From Talinum fruticosum (lineage: Eukaryota; Streptophyta; Magnoliopsida; Caryophyllales; Talinaceae): a DNA stretch of 64,000 nt. Both the position numbers and the translations under genes were made by a program. Position 1 is the stretch's first letter. The number at the start of each line of letters is the position of its first letter. A model generated the notes under the pieces. It was given only the letters and a program-made list of their open reading frames with translations. It had not been told where the DNA came from and searched no databases. Location of the stretch: NCBI GenBank assembly GCA_021018815.1, contig JAITYX010000118.1, positions 868,001 to 932,000 on the forward strand. The letters run 5' to 3'. Positions 12,843-24,550 of this stretch are shown piece after piece.

Positions 12843-13352
12843 CATGCTCTAGGTAGCGAGGCCGAGCCTAGCCCAATTAGGTTACGCCAAGGCGGGCACC
12901 GGCCACCACCTAGTCAACGGTAGGGCTGGCTGGGCCACGGTTTTCCATTTTTATTCTGGTTTTCCTTAGCTCGTTGGATGGCTCAATTAGGCGATCTGTT
13001 ATTCCTTTTTAGGATAGTCCAACTAGGCGGTCCAATTTATTTGTTTTTATTTTATTTCTAAATGAGCGATAAAAATATGAAAGTATAGCATAATACTTAC
13101 TTTTATTCGAGTAAAAGGTTTGCCTACTACTTACCCAATTACATAGCTAATAAAGGGAAATACTTGCAAGCATACTACTTATAAAATAAATAAACACTAT
13201 TCTAAAGAGGCAAAACTAATCCTCCTTTTCTTTTATTCTATCCTACGAGTGTAAGCTCTAGTCTATTTTCACTTTCTTTCCCTTAGGATTACTAGACTCA
13301 GCTTCCTCGTCTCGGGTGCGTTCCTTTAGTTCTTGGATTCGGCGGGCCCTCC
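12843..13352 (+). other. Tat element 3' non-coding region
   Basis: No gene seen. It contains a G+C-rich stretch (12850-12930) and then AT-rich DNA. It is interrupted at 13352 by a solo copia LTR and continues at 14986. Confidence 0.5.
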
Positions 13353-14980
13353 TAAAGACTCAGGTATGAGTGACTAACCCCTTGGATGTGTTTTGATTTT
13401 ATGCATTCATCTAAATTTAGGATAAAGCAAGAAGCATCGTAAAAGAAATTCATTTAACTAAGTCATATGCTTTACAATTCATCATTTCAATATGACTTAT
13501 TCTTGACTGAACTCGAGACTTAAGTATATTAAGTTTATCGACTAAGTATGAAACTTAGAAAGTAGAATCCGAGTTAGTTATGGTCGACTGAGTTAGGCTG
13601 ACCCACTCGGATCTCGGATTCGACCCACTAAGTCGACTCACACTCGGAAAGTAGAATTTGAGTTAGTGAGTAAGACTGACCCACTCATATCTCGATTCGA
13701 CCCACTAAGTCGGACTCGGACATTTAGTTTTGCCTATGCTATTATTTGTGTAATCATGCGTAATTGTAAAATGTCTAAATACCTCATGTGCCATTAAGAT
13801 TGAATGATTTATTTATGATTTTTGGAATATATGGAATCTGAGTATATTAAATATTGGACTTGAAATATTCCAGATTAATAGATTAAGGTAATTAGTCATT
13901 AAATGCGTTATTTAGACTAATCCTTATCCAATTATGTACCAAAGTATATTTATACTTTGAGAACCATTGTGCTTAATGTTTTTGTAGGTTTTTCTAATGT
14001 CAATTATATGAAGAAAAAGCAAAAACAAAAGGCTTTTACTTGTTAAAGCACTCGCCGGACAAAAAGTTGGAATTTCTAGAAAAGCTCGGAACTTGCTTGA
14101 CGACCTTGTGCTATTCTTGTTTTGGGTAATATTTTATATATGAGTCTAATGGTCTTTTGTTTTTCTTTTCCAGTTTACAAAAGGTGGAAAAAGAGTTGTT
14201 GGAAGCTAGGACTAAGGCACAATGGCTATTTCAAGGTGGTCCAGAAATCTTAGTAACTCGGACTATCCGTTACTAATGGCTAGTTGACTTAGACAGCTTC
14301 AACGAGAAAGACGTTGGCGGCTCAACGGCTATCTCTTCAAGGCAAACTATTTATATAAACCTTAGAACAAGATTTCAACTAATGAATGGAAGAAAAAGAG
14401 AGACCATATTGAACATCTTCTTTAGCATACAACTCCCAAATCTGTAATTCTAATATTTTGAGTTGTATTCTTCGAGTCGAGTTGTATTGCAATTCTCACT
14501 ACTCTTCTACTCTTTCTCTCTAACTTAGTTGTAAAGGTTACCTCAACTCAGTTGTCCCAAACTGTAAAGGTTACCTCAGTTTAGAAGTACCAGGTTAGAT
14601 AAGAAAACTTCTAATCTCGGGAAAAATTAGACGATCCGAAGTTGATAAGTTAACTTCAACTTGGAAGTATTAGGTCGATCGAGATAAGGTAAATTCGAGC
14701 ACTGGGAAAATTGTAATAGATTTGTTTGGGAACAAATTTGAGTAGTCACATTCATTGTATTTTGAGGATTCAAAATAGTGGATTTAACTTGGTGCTTGGA
14801 TTAGCACTGGCCTTGGTTTTCTACCCCGGGAGGGTTTCCACTTAATTTTGAGTTTACACATTTACGAGTCCAATCTAGACTTAGATTATCTTACTTATTC
14901 TTTCCAAGCTTAAATCTTCCAAGTTTGTTAAAATTTCCTCATCTCTAACGTGACTTAGACTCTCCAGGAGCAAACTTTTA
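13353..14980 (+). mobile_element. Solo LTR of the SIRE-like copia family, TSD CCTCC
   Basis: Begins TAAAGACTCAGG and ends CAAACTTTTA, which are mutated forms of TGAAGACTCGG...AAACCTTCA. A perfect 5-bp duplication CCTCC flanks it at 13348-13352 and 14981-14985. It carries the family's landmarks: ATTTATACTTTGAGAAC near 13950, a TATA box TTATATAAAC near 14351, and GGTGCTTGGATTAGCACTGG near 14795. At 1628 bp it is longer than its relatives. An extra copy of the AAGTTAACTTC...GAAGTA module lies around 14640-14700. A solo LTR arises by recombination between the two LTRs of a full element. Confidence 0.92.
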
Positions 14981-14985
14981 CCTCC

Positions 14986-16582
14986 TTTCTTCGGTTTCTC
15001 TTTGACGAGCGCGAGCAGCCATCCGAGGGTTTACTTCACAAATTTACGAGAGGGGCAGCAGCGGGACAACTTCTTCAGGATTCAAAACTCGAAGTCTCGA
15101 GTGCCTTCCATTGCTCGGGATCTACTTATGTTATCCACTCTAGATAATAGGGAGAAACAGTGGTATTAACAACTCATTCAGGTGTCGGCAAGTTTGCGGG
15201 AATTAGCGGTTTCGGCAGACCTCTCTAATATTTGGGCCCCAACCCAGTTCATTTAGAGCTACCATGCCCTTTGAACAAGTCAAAGGTTGCGGGCCAAATA
15301 CAACCCAATAATGGTATTATTTGATCTCTACCCATTTACCGCAACACACGACTAGGGAAGTAATACATACTCTCCTCTAGGCCCAATAGACGTATGTACG
15401 GGTGTTGTGTGGTGTGCGTTCTTAAGCTGGGGCACCTTCGAGTGTTTAACATACCATAGGAGGTCGTTACCATGATTTCTAAGATATTCTTCCATCGAGA
15501 GGTCGGGTAATCGGCTACCACCGGTTTTCGTTTCCGCTGACGAAGTTCGTCGCCGGTATGTATCCAACTTTGGTGGAGCATTAATGAGCTTTAGAAGTTC
15601 CATTAACCAGATCTGCACATCACGAAGTAAAATCTAGGGTGATGATAGCCCGCCCCTTGGGATGATGATAGACTCGAGCATAGGCATACATGTTGCTGTA
15701 GTGCTTTATCGGATTGGTTAAACTTACCCAATTACTAATAAGGATCCACCCTAGATTCTTATTACTTAGTTTCGATAGGTATTTGTACTTTTCATGAAGA
15801 TTTTAGGAACATTTGGGCACCACTAGTTTTGTTCGCCTAAAGCTGCCTAATATAGCATCGAATTCTTCAGGTAGGGGCACGACTCATTATCCCCGAACCT
15901 CAAGACATGGTCGTGACGATCCTAGTAGGCAACAGCAACCCTTAGGAAGGGCCAATAGATCCTCATCGACGAATGCTGAATGGACATTCAGCCCATAATT
16001 GGTTAATCCAAACCTATCCATATTACTTATCTCATGCATCCATCGGAGTTAACTCAGTCATGTAGTTCATGGTTCTACTTCGACGATAAGAAGGAGAGTT
16101 GGTGTGATTGATTGGAGGCTTTGATGTTAGTGTTTCTTTTGCGCCATCCATTGATCATATTTATAGGTGTTTTTCTGGAGTTCTTCGAATCCCACTACGA
16201 TTGGTACACCGAGGAATCACAATCCCCTGAGAACTCATACGTGGTTTTCTTGTGGCTAAGCGAGTCCTTGGTCATTTTTATTCTTTGTCTTAGCCCATGG
16301 TGTACCTTGTTATTCTTTTGGACCATGCACTTGAGATTTTTCATTTTTCTTATTATTATTTTCTTGTAGGGGAATGGGGGCTAGTGCCAATTTTTTAAAA
16401 AATTTTGTCTTTGTATTTTTCTAAGTTTTGTGCATCATATTAAATAAAAGAGCGCATTTCTAGAATCGAGTTTCGCATTTCATCCCATTGCATAAGAGTC
16501 TTCATTATAATAATACATTAATAAATAAACACCCTACAAGGATCCAAGAATCACCAAGTAAGCGGAAGCGACATGGAATCCT
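14986..16582 (+). other. Unclassified region between Tat pol and the antisense PMD gene
   Basis: Probably still inside the Tat element, because it resumes directly after the solo LTR duplication. Patchy coding-like stretches can be read in the plus direction at about 15110-15300 but match nothing I know. A hydrophobic 85-codon frame at 16112-16369 is probably chance in T-rich DNA. A purine tract (GTAGGGGAATGGGGG) lies at 16367-16381. It resembles a polypurine tract, but no LTR start follows it recognisably. Confidence 0.4.
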
Positions 16583-19151
16583 CTACGCGTCATCATCAAA
16601 GATGTAGTTTCCGAAGTCATCCAAGACGGATGTAGAGAATCGGCCACCTTCATTACCTTGATATGGGCTGCCTCCTTGGTCCCAAGCTTGAAAAGCTTCA
16701 TGGGCTAGACCACTATAAGAAGACCGAGAAAATTAAAGAGGGTTCCCGGGATGATTGAAGGCTTACAGGGGAAGGATGTTCAAGCTCTCCTTGGAATGGC
16801 TAGGTCCCGCATCAGAGGCACTAGGCCCAGAAGTGATAGGTCCTGCCTCGAACGCACTCCTATGTTGAGTACGCCTCGAAAAATGTAGTGATGACTCTTA
16901 TGTAGCATTAGTACTGGAAGGCATTTGTTGTTTAGGAGCTTGAGATGGTGTCTCGAATGCACCAGGAAGATTACCGAAAAGAGGTGCTCTAGATCGACGC
17001 CTCTACAAGATCAAAAGAAGCTATTAGCAAATCACTAAAAGCATTAAAAGCTCAATGAAATTAGTACTACACTAATCAAGCATTTACCCAGAAAGAAGAG
17101 AAAGATCGTCCAGTAAAGAAATTTTGGATCCCCGGAGAGCCGACTGAAATCCGATAGACATGCCTTTTCATTGCTCCCGGTTGTACTATAAATTTATTTG
17201 ATGGAATCAGCAAAAAGGAGATATATTTAGCACACAACTAAAAGGAAGACAACATACAACTCCTACCCCTCACCAATTCCTAGGAAAAGGATGCCCAACA
17301 CATTTATCTTTCGGGATTTCAGGAATTCTCACAAAACGACTAGGTTCCCCACAAAGAGTAACATCCATGTCAAGGCTTGGAATATAGAAATCAGAGGAAG
17401 TGAGCTGTCACAAACAAGACGAAAGATTAAATTTCCATACAAGAAATTCAAGTTACTAGGAAGAAGTTGAGCACTCACCAATTGAGTCATAATACGAGAT
17501 GCATGATGGGCATAGGAGGTGTTCGAGTTCAAAAATGAGGTAAAAGGATACCCCACCATGGTCGCCGCCTGCTCATTTGGAAGGAGAGAACGAAAATAGA
17601 ACATGGTCGGAGGTGGATTGACCGGAACAAATGGAGGCCACGTGTTGACCCAAATTTGAGTCACCTTCTCCCTAAGATACCAACAAAACCCAAAAGATCC
17701 TTCAAACAGGATCCTTCTTTCACTCAACGCCCGAGCCATAAGGACACTTTGAGGAACTTGAAGTAAGGCCCAAGGGTGAAAGTTGGCCTGCATACAAGAA
17801 TTATCAAGAAATCAGCTACCAAGTATGAAAGGCAACAAGAAGACGGACAAAAAACAGTGAATATAGAGGGCTGGAGTACATCACGGGCAGTCCCACAGGC
17901 AATGGTACGGGCCGTGGGCATGATCAGAATGCTAAAAATGTGGTAAAAGGCACTTTCAAGCATATTTTGGAGCAAGTTTTGAAAATAGAAGCAGCATACC
18001 GAGTTTACACGGTTGAGGGCTGATCTTAAGAAATCTATTCCATGTATCTTGGGGCGTTCAAGATAGATTCTAGCCCATGACGTAGACGCCGGAAACACGG
18101 GATGATTTGTTGAACCGAGAGAGAGATGTGAAAAATATGTATACAACCATGGTTACATTTTAACAAGTCAAATAAAGCTTTTTATCCTTATAAGATGAAA
18201 AATAAATATGGAAGAAAGGAGAACTTGAGTATACCTCAATGATCTTCCATAAGCCATTCAAAGGAAGATAGTTGGTGGAGTCCGGCTCTGGTTTTGTGTG
18301 CCACACACCGACACGGAGGCCCCTAATGAGGCAAGTGTATGCGGGAGCACCCCAGTTGAGCTCCTTTATTTTATCAAGGTCTACTAAGTTCACCAAATAG
18401 TGAACATGAATCTTAGCGGCCTGGTCAGAAAAAAGGATCGTACTCAAGAGAAAGGCAAGCACGATCCTAATTTGTTGTTAAGGGGAATGTTGAGGCCAGA
18501 AAACAACATCCTCAAAAGCTTCAAAAAGATCGATATACTTAACGTGATTGCTATATGGAAATCTATCTACTACAGGATTGAAAAGGTGATGGAGGTAGTC
18601 ACGATTCTTACACAAATTCCAGTCATAGGCTAAAGGTTCCTCCAAAAGCCTAAACCGGATAAAACAGCAAAATCAAAAGGAGTTATTGTCACCTCACCTA
18701 ACAGAAGGTGGAACGTGTTGGTTGTGTCCCAAAAGTGCTCACTTATGGCTCTAATGGGATCTCTCTCCCTCCTGTCAGTAAGGTAATGTAAAGCAATGTA
18801 GAAAGGTCCAAGCCCGACGAGTGTACATGATATTCTCAAGAGGAAAGTGCATCCTCTCGCATGTTTCCATAAATTTGGGAATGGCTCCACTACTTCGAAT
18901 CTAGCCTTTCTACAAAACAAAATCCAACAAGATTTTAGTTAAAGAGTTACTCTAAATGAGCAAATAAGGAGGTTTAAGCCAATTAGCTTACCGAAGAAGA
19001 AATACCAAGTGAAGAAACGTGGTTTTCAACTTCAACTGAAGATCGCTTGGGTTCCATTCACTTTGAGGGCGCCATCGCACTCAAGGAAAGAGTCTTGAGT
19101 AAGACCCTCTGCTCTAGTTCTTCTTGTAGGATGAGCTTTTCTTCTAGGCAT
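16583..19151 (-). pseudogene. Plant mobile domain (PMD, MAIN/MAIL1-like) gene, antisense in the Tat element
   Basis: Reads leftwards from ATG at 19151 (MPRRKAHPTRRTRAE). An intron ends TTTTGTTTTGTAG before 18910. The next exon (18910 to about 18240) carries the PMD hallmarks: HFWDTTNTFHLLLGEVTITP, DFAVLSGLGF, then AKIHVHYLVNLVDLDKIKELNWG and AYTCLIRGL, ending at a GTATAC donor. Further exons lie at about 18140-18005, 17793-17420 (acceptor ATGCAG), 17400-17290 (SLDMDVTLCGEPSRF) and 17000-16583, which ends FGNYIFDDDA. Lesions: a frameshift near 18630, a TAA near 18483 and an in-frame stop near 16910. PMD proteins in plants act in gene silencing and are also carried by MULEs and gypsy elements (family knowledge). 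Exon borders are approximate. Confidence 0.8.
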
Positions 19152-19271
19152 TTTGAAGACAAGGAATGCTTGAGAACCAACTAGTTTTCAAGGAGTAAAG
19201 TAAGGAAACACAAGAGGATAACAAGAGTAAGAAGAAGAGTTGGTGTGCAAAATGAAACGCACCATGCACCT

Positions 19272-19282
19272 CCTTTTATAGG
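19272..19282 (-). promoter_or_regulatory. TATA box of the PMD gene
   Basis: CCTATAAAAGG on the minus strand, about 120 bp upstream of the ATG at 19151. The spacing suits a plant pol II promoter with an 80-90 nt leader. It implies the antisense gene has its own promoter rather than relying on the element's LTR. Confidence 0.65.
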
Positions 19283-19479
19283 AAAATTCGGTCAAGGCAT
19301 CAAGGAACATAAAATAAGAATCAAGCAAGTAGTAGGGAACCAAGGGAATCCGGCCAGACACCCCCAGGGGCCACGCCTGCTAAAGGCTGGCTGGCGCCGG
19401 CCACAAAGCGCCGTGAAGTCCGATCGGCGACATCTTTTGCAGTCTAGCCTACCTCCCTAGTTTATGTAGCCTTGTCTAC

Positions 19480-20373
19480 TCAAAGCATGTGGTCTTTGTC
19501 TCCTGTGCAACAGAGGGAGCAGGCAGAGAAGTAGAAGGTCTAGCAGGTAGGAGTGGGATGTTTGGAGTTGTCTCGAGTCTAAGGTGGAGGAGGAGGAGGT
19601 GGTAACTCGGACACATGAACGCAGACACCAGGTTTGACTTCTTGGTATCCTAGACCTGTAACCGAGTGAAAACAACACTCAGAAGAGCTCCAAAGGGATA
19701 AGGAGTTAACTTCTTAGAGTTAGAGGGCACGGTTGCCATCTGCTCAAAAATGAAAGGAAACGAGGTCTACTTCGTAGCCCTCGAGAATGTCATAGAGAAC
19801 CTTGAGAACTTTGGAGTTGGGGTTCTCTTTTAACGAGTAATGAGAAAAGAAAGTTCTCATCAGAATGAAACACGAAGCCTAGCTTCTAACTTCATCTAAG
19901 TCACGAGAAAAGTACTTTCTAAATTGAGGAGGCTCTTTAGCGTATTTGTCAAAGAAATCATCAGCAATTTCATTGAATGGAATAGGATTGGAGTTGAGAA
20001 AAAGAGTCTTCACTTTGAAAAGTTTGTGAAGTAAGCCAAGATTGATTTGAACGGTCTTACTTTAAACGAGAGAAGTGATGACACCCTTACCGGCTGTCAT
20101 GTGAGTATAGAACTCGGACACAAGGTCCGGGCAGATGCACTTACAAAATCAAAGATAGTTGTACACACAGGTTTTGGCGATGTGTTTCAACCAGGAAAAG
20201 GAGGTTTTAGGAAAGAACTTGTCGTCCAGAATGAAGTGTTAGGCGACAAAGTGTTTTGGTTCTTTTGAGGCAGGCTCTTTGCCTTTTCCTTGCGAAGCCT
20301 CGGTACAAGTGGATTTGGTTCTGGCCTTCTTGGTGACCGAACCGCCTTCTTGAGCAGCTCTTCTCTTACGCAT
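19480..20373 (-). pseudogene. Extra 3' ORF of copia copy C
   Basis: Starts MRKRRAAQEGGSVTKKARTK at 20373 and reads leftwards to about 19480, where copia homology stops near the PMD gene promoter. It is the best-preserved N-terminus of the three copies in the window. The shared middle block follows: DDKFFPKTSFSWLKHIAKTC, GVITS, INLGLLHKLFKVKTLFLNS, FDKYAKEPPQ. Single stops and frameshifts interrupt it. Function unknown; see copies A and B. Confidence 0.65.
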
Positions 20374-20964
20374 GGTTAGAAAGTAGAGATTTATTGAGAG
20401 AAAAGAGAGAAAGAATAGAGAACAGAAAAGATTGAGAATCGGAGATAGAGATTGAACACAAGTGAGCGAGAGAATTTTGAGAGCAAAGAGAGCGATGGAA
20501 TAAGCAATAAGTAGGTAAAGTGGAGAAGAGAAAGTGAAGCGGTGTTATTTATAACAAGAGAAGGCTTCCAACCGACTTTCCGACTCGGTTACCAAGCAAT
20601 GGTTAGCGAGACCGTTGAGTTTCTCTGCGCGATAACGGCTAGTTTTTCCAACAGCTTTCTTCCATTGGCTAGTTTCTGCTGACTGTTTGCGTGACACACA
20701 CAAAGAGAGAGAGAGAGAGAAGAAAGATTTTTCGAAAACAATTATGAGATTCTTCATTTATTTAGTGACGGCCTCAGAATTTTGATGTCCATTTTGCTCA
20801 TAATCCGAGCTCGACTCAATAAAGTGTCCGAGCGACTCAGGACACACAAAAAATTCATAACTCATAGCTCGAGTCTCATTTTGAGTCAACTAATCCATTT
20901 GTTATCTACTCAAGGCATATAACACTCAATTATGAAAAAATAAATCATGCAATAAATCACATAA
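20374..20964 (-). other. Spacer between pol and extra ORF, copia copy C
   Basis: Non-coding, homologous to 6201-6725 of A and 33632-34175 of B. It includes a CT-rich leader tract (GA-rich on the plus strand, 20704-20725). A hydrophobic frame here is composition only. Confidence 0.5.
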
Positions 20965-21365
20965 TCATGCATTAATCATGCCAAGTTTATTCCTAATAAA
21001 GAAAAAATGATCTTCACTCGGAGGCTTAGTGAAAATATCAACTAAATAAAATTTTGTATGAATAAACTCAAGTTCAATATCACCTTTCTCATAATGGTTT
21101 CTCAGAAAATGATACCCGACCTCAATATGTTTTGTCTTTGAGTGTTGAACTGGATTCTTAGTGATGCTGATTGCACTTTGATTGTCACACTTGATTGGAA
21201 TAGATGTGAATGAAAATCCAAGATCCTTCAAGTGTTGCTTGATCTAGAGAATCTGAGCACAGCAAGCTCCAAGCTGCAATGTACTCAGCCTTAGCAATTG
21301 ATAGAGCAACTAAGTTACTGCTTCTTTCAATGACAGGAGATGAGGGATTGACCTAGAAATTACCA
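20965..21365 (-). pseudogene. C-terminal RNase H of copia pol, copy C
   Basis: Reads leftwards from a breakpoint near 21365. The last ~90 codons are open: MKDLGFSFTSIPIKCDNQSA, KTKHIEVGYHFLRNHYEKGD, and the end RNKLGMINA, with a stop at 20965-20967. This matches the pol ends of A (6200) and B (33631). Upstream RT, integrase and gag are missing, so the copy is a deletion remnant. Confidence 0.85.
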
Positions 21366-21907
21366 GAAATTAGAGTCCGAGTAATGAATATGTCACTCAA
21401 AATTTTGTGGGCTAGGCCTCCCTGCATAGACTTGACCATATCGGTTATTCGATCTAGTTTTGGGATGCATTAATTTCAAATCGGGTCTTATGCAAGTTAA
21501 TAAGATTTCGTTTGATTTTGATTTCAGTTCAAGATATATTCGATTTGAGTTGACGTCAGATTAATTGATTTTTGGTAGCTCCATTTCATATGTGGTTTTC
21601 TTGTTTTGTTTTTCTGCCCTTTATCATTTTTTCTAAATTCTTGCTTAAAGTCTTCTTTTTGTTTTTCCTTTCTTGTTTCGACTCATATTTAGTCTCACAT
21701 ATGTTTTAGCCAATAGGCAAAAACATATTTTCACTTAAAGCGATCATCTATCATGCTTTGTGATTGTGACTTTCTGCTGATGCTTTTATAAGTGGCTGTT
21801 TTTTTTATCATTTTCTGCCGTTTGATTTCGAAGCTCCACTTTTATGCTTTAAATATTCTAATAAACTTAGAATTTCCAGTAGATGCTATTGCTACATAGT
21901 TATGAGA
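21366..21907. other. Unclassified 0.54-kb segment inside copia copy C
   Basis: It replaces the gag and most of the pol that should lie here. T-rich, with no long frame and no homology recognised to other parts of the window. It may be filler DNA from a deletion or part of another element. Confidence 0.4.
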
Positions 21908-23366
21908 GTCTAAGTCACCCTAGAGGGGGTGAATAGGGTGATGAGGAAATTGGAACAAACTTTTAAACTTTTTGCTTGGAAAAAGATAAGCAGCTAAGTC
22001 CGAATCTAGATTAGACTTAGACATGTACTTGCACGAAATACATGGAAACCCTCCTGGGGCGGAACACCACGGACAGTGATAATCCAAGCACCAAGTCAAA
22101 TCCACTATTTTGAATCCTCAAAATACAAAGAACTGAGTCTACCAGAATTGCTCCCTTAGACAATTCCTTACAATGTTTTCCTAGACTCAAAGTTTCCCTA
22201 TCCGATCTAGTACTTCCTAACTAAGATAACCTTTACGAGTTAAGGACAACTAAGCTGAGTTAACCCTTATAGCTCAGGCAAGGGACCTTACTCGGAAAGT
22301 AAGAAAAGTGTGTAATCGATTATAAGATTTTACAACTCATAAAATATTAATTACAAATTGGGAGTTGTAAATAGAAGATTGAATATGAAAACAATGACTT
22401 TTGCTCAAGTAATGTGTTTCAACAATAATTCCAGCAATCTTCAAGTCTTGTGAAGTAGCTTCTACTTATAGATGACCAAGTAGAGTGACCGTTGTGTCTC
22501 AGTTCTAAACAGAAGACTTTATTGGCCGTTGTAACGGCTCTTCCGAATCACTCGGAAAAGATCCGTTGAGATGTGAACATTGTGCAACGACTCTTGGCTC
22601 CAAAAGGTACTCCGATCAACTGATGATGTATGAAAAGTAAGGAGGAAACCACCATTGAGCTTAGCATTGGAGTTTTCCAGTTTTGGAAACAGATAGCCCT
22701 AACACGGTGTCCGGGCCCTGTTTAGAAGTAGATAAACCTTGTCTATTGGTAATTGACAGCTAGAAGCCCACTACTTTTGCTTTTCAAAAATGAGATAACC
22801 TCGTTTGAATAATCTACAAAAGTAAACCACTTCGGTTCTCAAAGTATAAAATACTTTGGTCCAAAATTAGACACGAGACAATAATTAAATTAAGATAATT
22901 AAGTACATAATTAATTATCTTAGGCCTAGAAGAGTGGAATTTTCTGAGTCTAATATTCAATATACTCAAATTCCATCGAGTCAATCCTAAGAATGATGAA
23001 GTTAGAAAGAATAGAATCATCGAGTATAGTAACTTGATCCGGACAAATAATTCTCAAACAAACAAACTGACTTAGAAAAAGAAATTAACACTCGTAATTC
23101 GCTTTGCATTGAAATATGTAGTCGAACTCAAAATAAAAGTGTTAGAGAAATTATTTGAGCATGCGATACTTCCGAGTGATGTTTGAGTGAGTCGAAACAT
23201 CAATGCGGAAGATATACAAGAATGTGTTTTCTAAGTCGATCGTAAATAAATGAAAACTTATACAAGAGTTTCTATATTATTCATAATGTCTTGAGGAAGG
23301 ATGAGATTTATACACGAGTCTTCATGTAGTACTCGGAATGTCTTAGAGTTAGAATACGAGTCTTCA
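21908..23366 (-). repeat. LTR of the SIRE-like copia family (probable 5' LTR of copy C)
   Basis: Reverse complement of the family LTR. The start TGAAGACTCGTATT is at 23366 and the TATA box TCTATAAGTAGAAG near 22461-22475. GTGCTTGGATTATCACTGTCCG is near 22070 (read reversed). The last ~16 bp (the normal ...GAGCAAACCTTCA end) are missing at 21908. No 5-bp duplication links the two sides. Orientation matches copy C, so both are probably parts of one rearranged element. Confidence 0.8.
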
Positions 23367-23817
23367 CAATATTATTCATTATTTCCTACTGTCCACTTTG
23401 TGATAGAAAATTGCACTTGTTTAGCAGTTTCATGTGTTATAGAGTTAGAAAAGAAGTAGATTTTTGTCTAAATGCTTAAACTATTTCAGTTAAGTTCTTG
23501 TCCTAATATGACAATTAATCTCATTTATCTTTAGAGTTTTGTTATATTTATTTGGTTGACTAGACTTCAGCTCTTTCACCACCTTATCTAATTCCTTATT
23601 TTAGTTCATTTCAAATTCTCGGGAGTTGTATTTTATGTGGCATGCATAGAATTTTGTACCGTTGGATAGAAAACTTGACGGTCATGGCTCTCCCAATCTT
23701 TGACCTACTGCATTCAAAATGCAAATTAAGCCCTTACATGGGGGAAATTCATTCATTAAAGAAGCTACTAAATTATTTTGGTCTTTTCTTCTCCCGGACT
23801 ATGAAGTGTTTTAGGTT
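23367..23817. other. AT-rich DNA, no gene recognised
   Basis: No coding or repeat signature seen between the copia LTR and the hAT MITE. Confidence 0.4.
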
Positions 23818-23825
23818 TTCCCAAC

Positions 23826-24542
23826 TAGGGTTGGCAACGGGCGGGTCGGGGCCGAGGGGATACCTTCCCGCCCCGCCCCGCTCCCCTCGTCCCCGCCCCG
23901 CTGTCGGGGAGGGTTTTGTCCCCGCCCCTATCCATCTCGGGTAGCAATTCCCCATGGGGGCCTTGTTATCCCCGAAATAAAATTTCAAAGTCCATAAATT
24001 GAAGCCCGGATCTAAGAGACAAGCAAGAGAAATTTAGATATGAGAGGCAATTGTTTCTTGATTGTGATAATGAGAGAGAGGAAGCCCTCACCGACGGATA
24101 TGAGAGGCAAGCAAGGTATCCGACAGAGGCAAGCACGAGCACAAAAAGAGAGGAGTGAAAGAGACCGAGAGAGAGAAAGGTACTTGCCCGAGAGAGAGAT
24201 GAAGACTTAGAAGAGAGAAAGAGGGGTTTATGAGAGGAGCATGAGGAGAGGAGAGAGAGACAGAGATGACGATTGAGAGAGGAGACTGGGAGGCGAGAGG
24301 GATTCTTTAACTTTTATAATTAGGGTTGGAGGAGTTAAAATTACCAAAATATCCTTATTCTTAAAAAATAAAAAAAAGGGGACGGGGCGGGGAACGGGGC
24401 CAAGATTTTCCCAGGCCTCGTCCTCGCCCCCGCTCGGGGACACAAATTTTCACCCGTCCTTGCCCTGCTCCCCGTTGGGAGCGGGGTTTTTCCCTACTTA
24501 GGGCAATGGGGGCAAGGAATCCCTGCCCCGTTGCCAACCCTA
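23826..24542. mobile_element. hAT-type MITE, TSD TTCCCAAC
   Basis: 717 bp. The ends are TAGGGTTGGCAACGG and CCGTTGCCAACCCTA, perfect terminal inverted repeats over about 15 bp. They are followed inwards by G/C-rich subterminal stretches (GGGGCGGGG-like). A perfect 8-bp duplication, TTCCCAAC, is at 23818-23825 and 24543-24550. Its length is the hAT signature. The middle is GA-rich and codes for nothing; the Pro/Gly-rich frames at both ends come from the G/C tracts. Confidence 0.9.
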
Positions 24543-24550
24543 TTCCCAAC

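Noticed and set aside
15336..15618. Two overlapping minus-strand frames
   Set aside because: Not recognised, overlapping each other in different frames, no promoter or splice context; probably shadows of decayed Tat sequence.
16112..16369. 85-codon hydrophobic frame that could be a small membrane protein
   Set aside because: T-rich DNA gives Phe/Leu/Ile by composition. There is no conserved motif and it lies in element 3' DNA.
16367..16420. Purine tract that might mark the 3' LTR start of the Tat element
   Set aside because: No TG start, no matching LTR copy in the window, and the PMD gene would then lie outside the internal region.
23642..24549. Pro/Arg/Gly-rich frames around the hAT MITE
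   Set aside because: They follow the G/C-rich MITE arms and change frame between strands; no homology.
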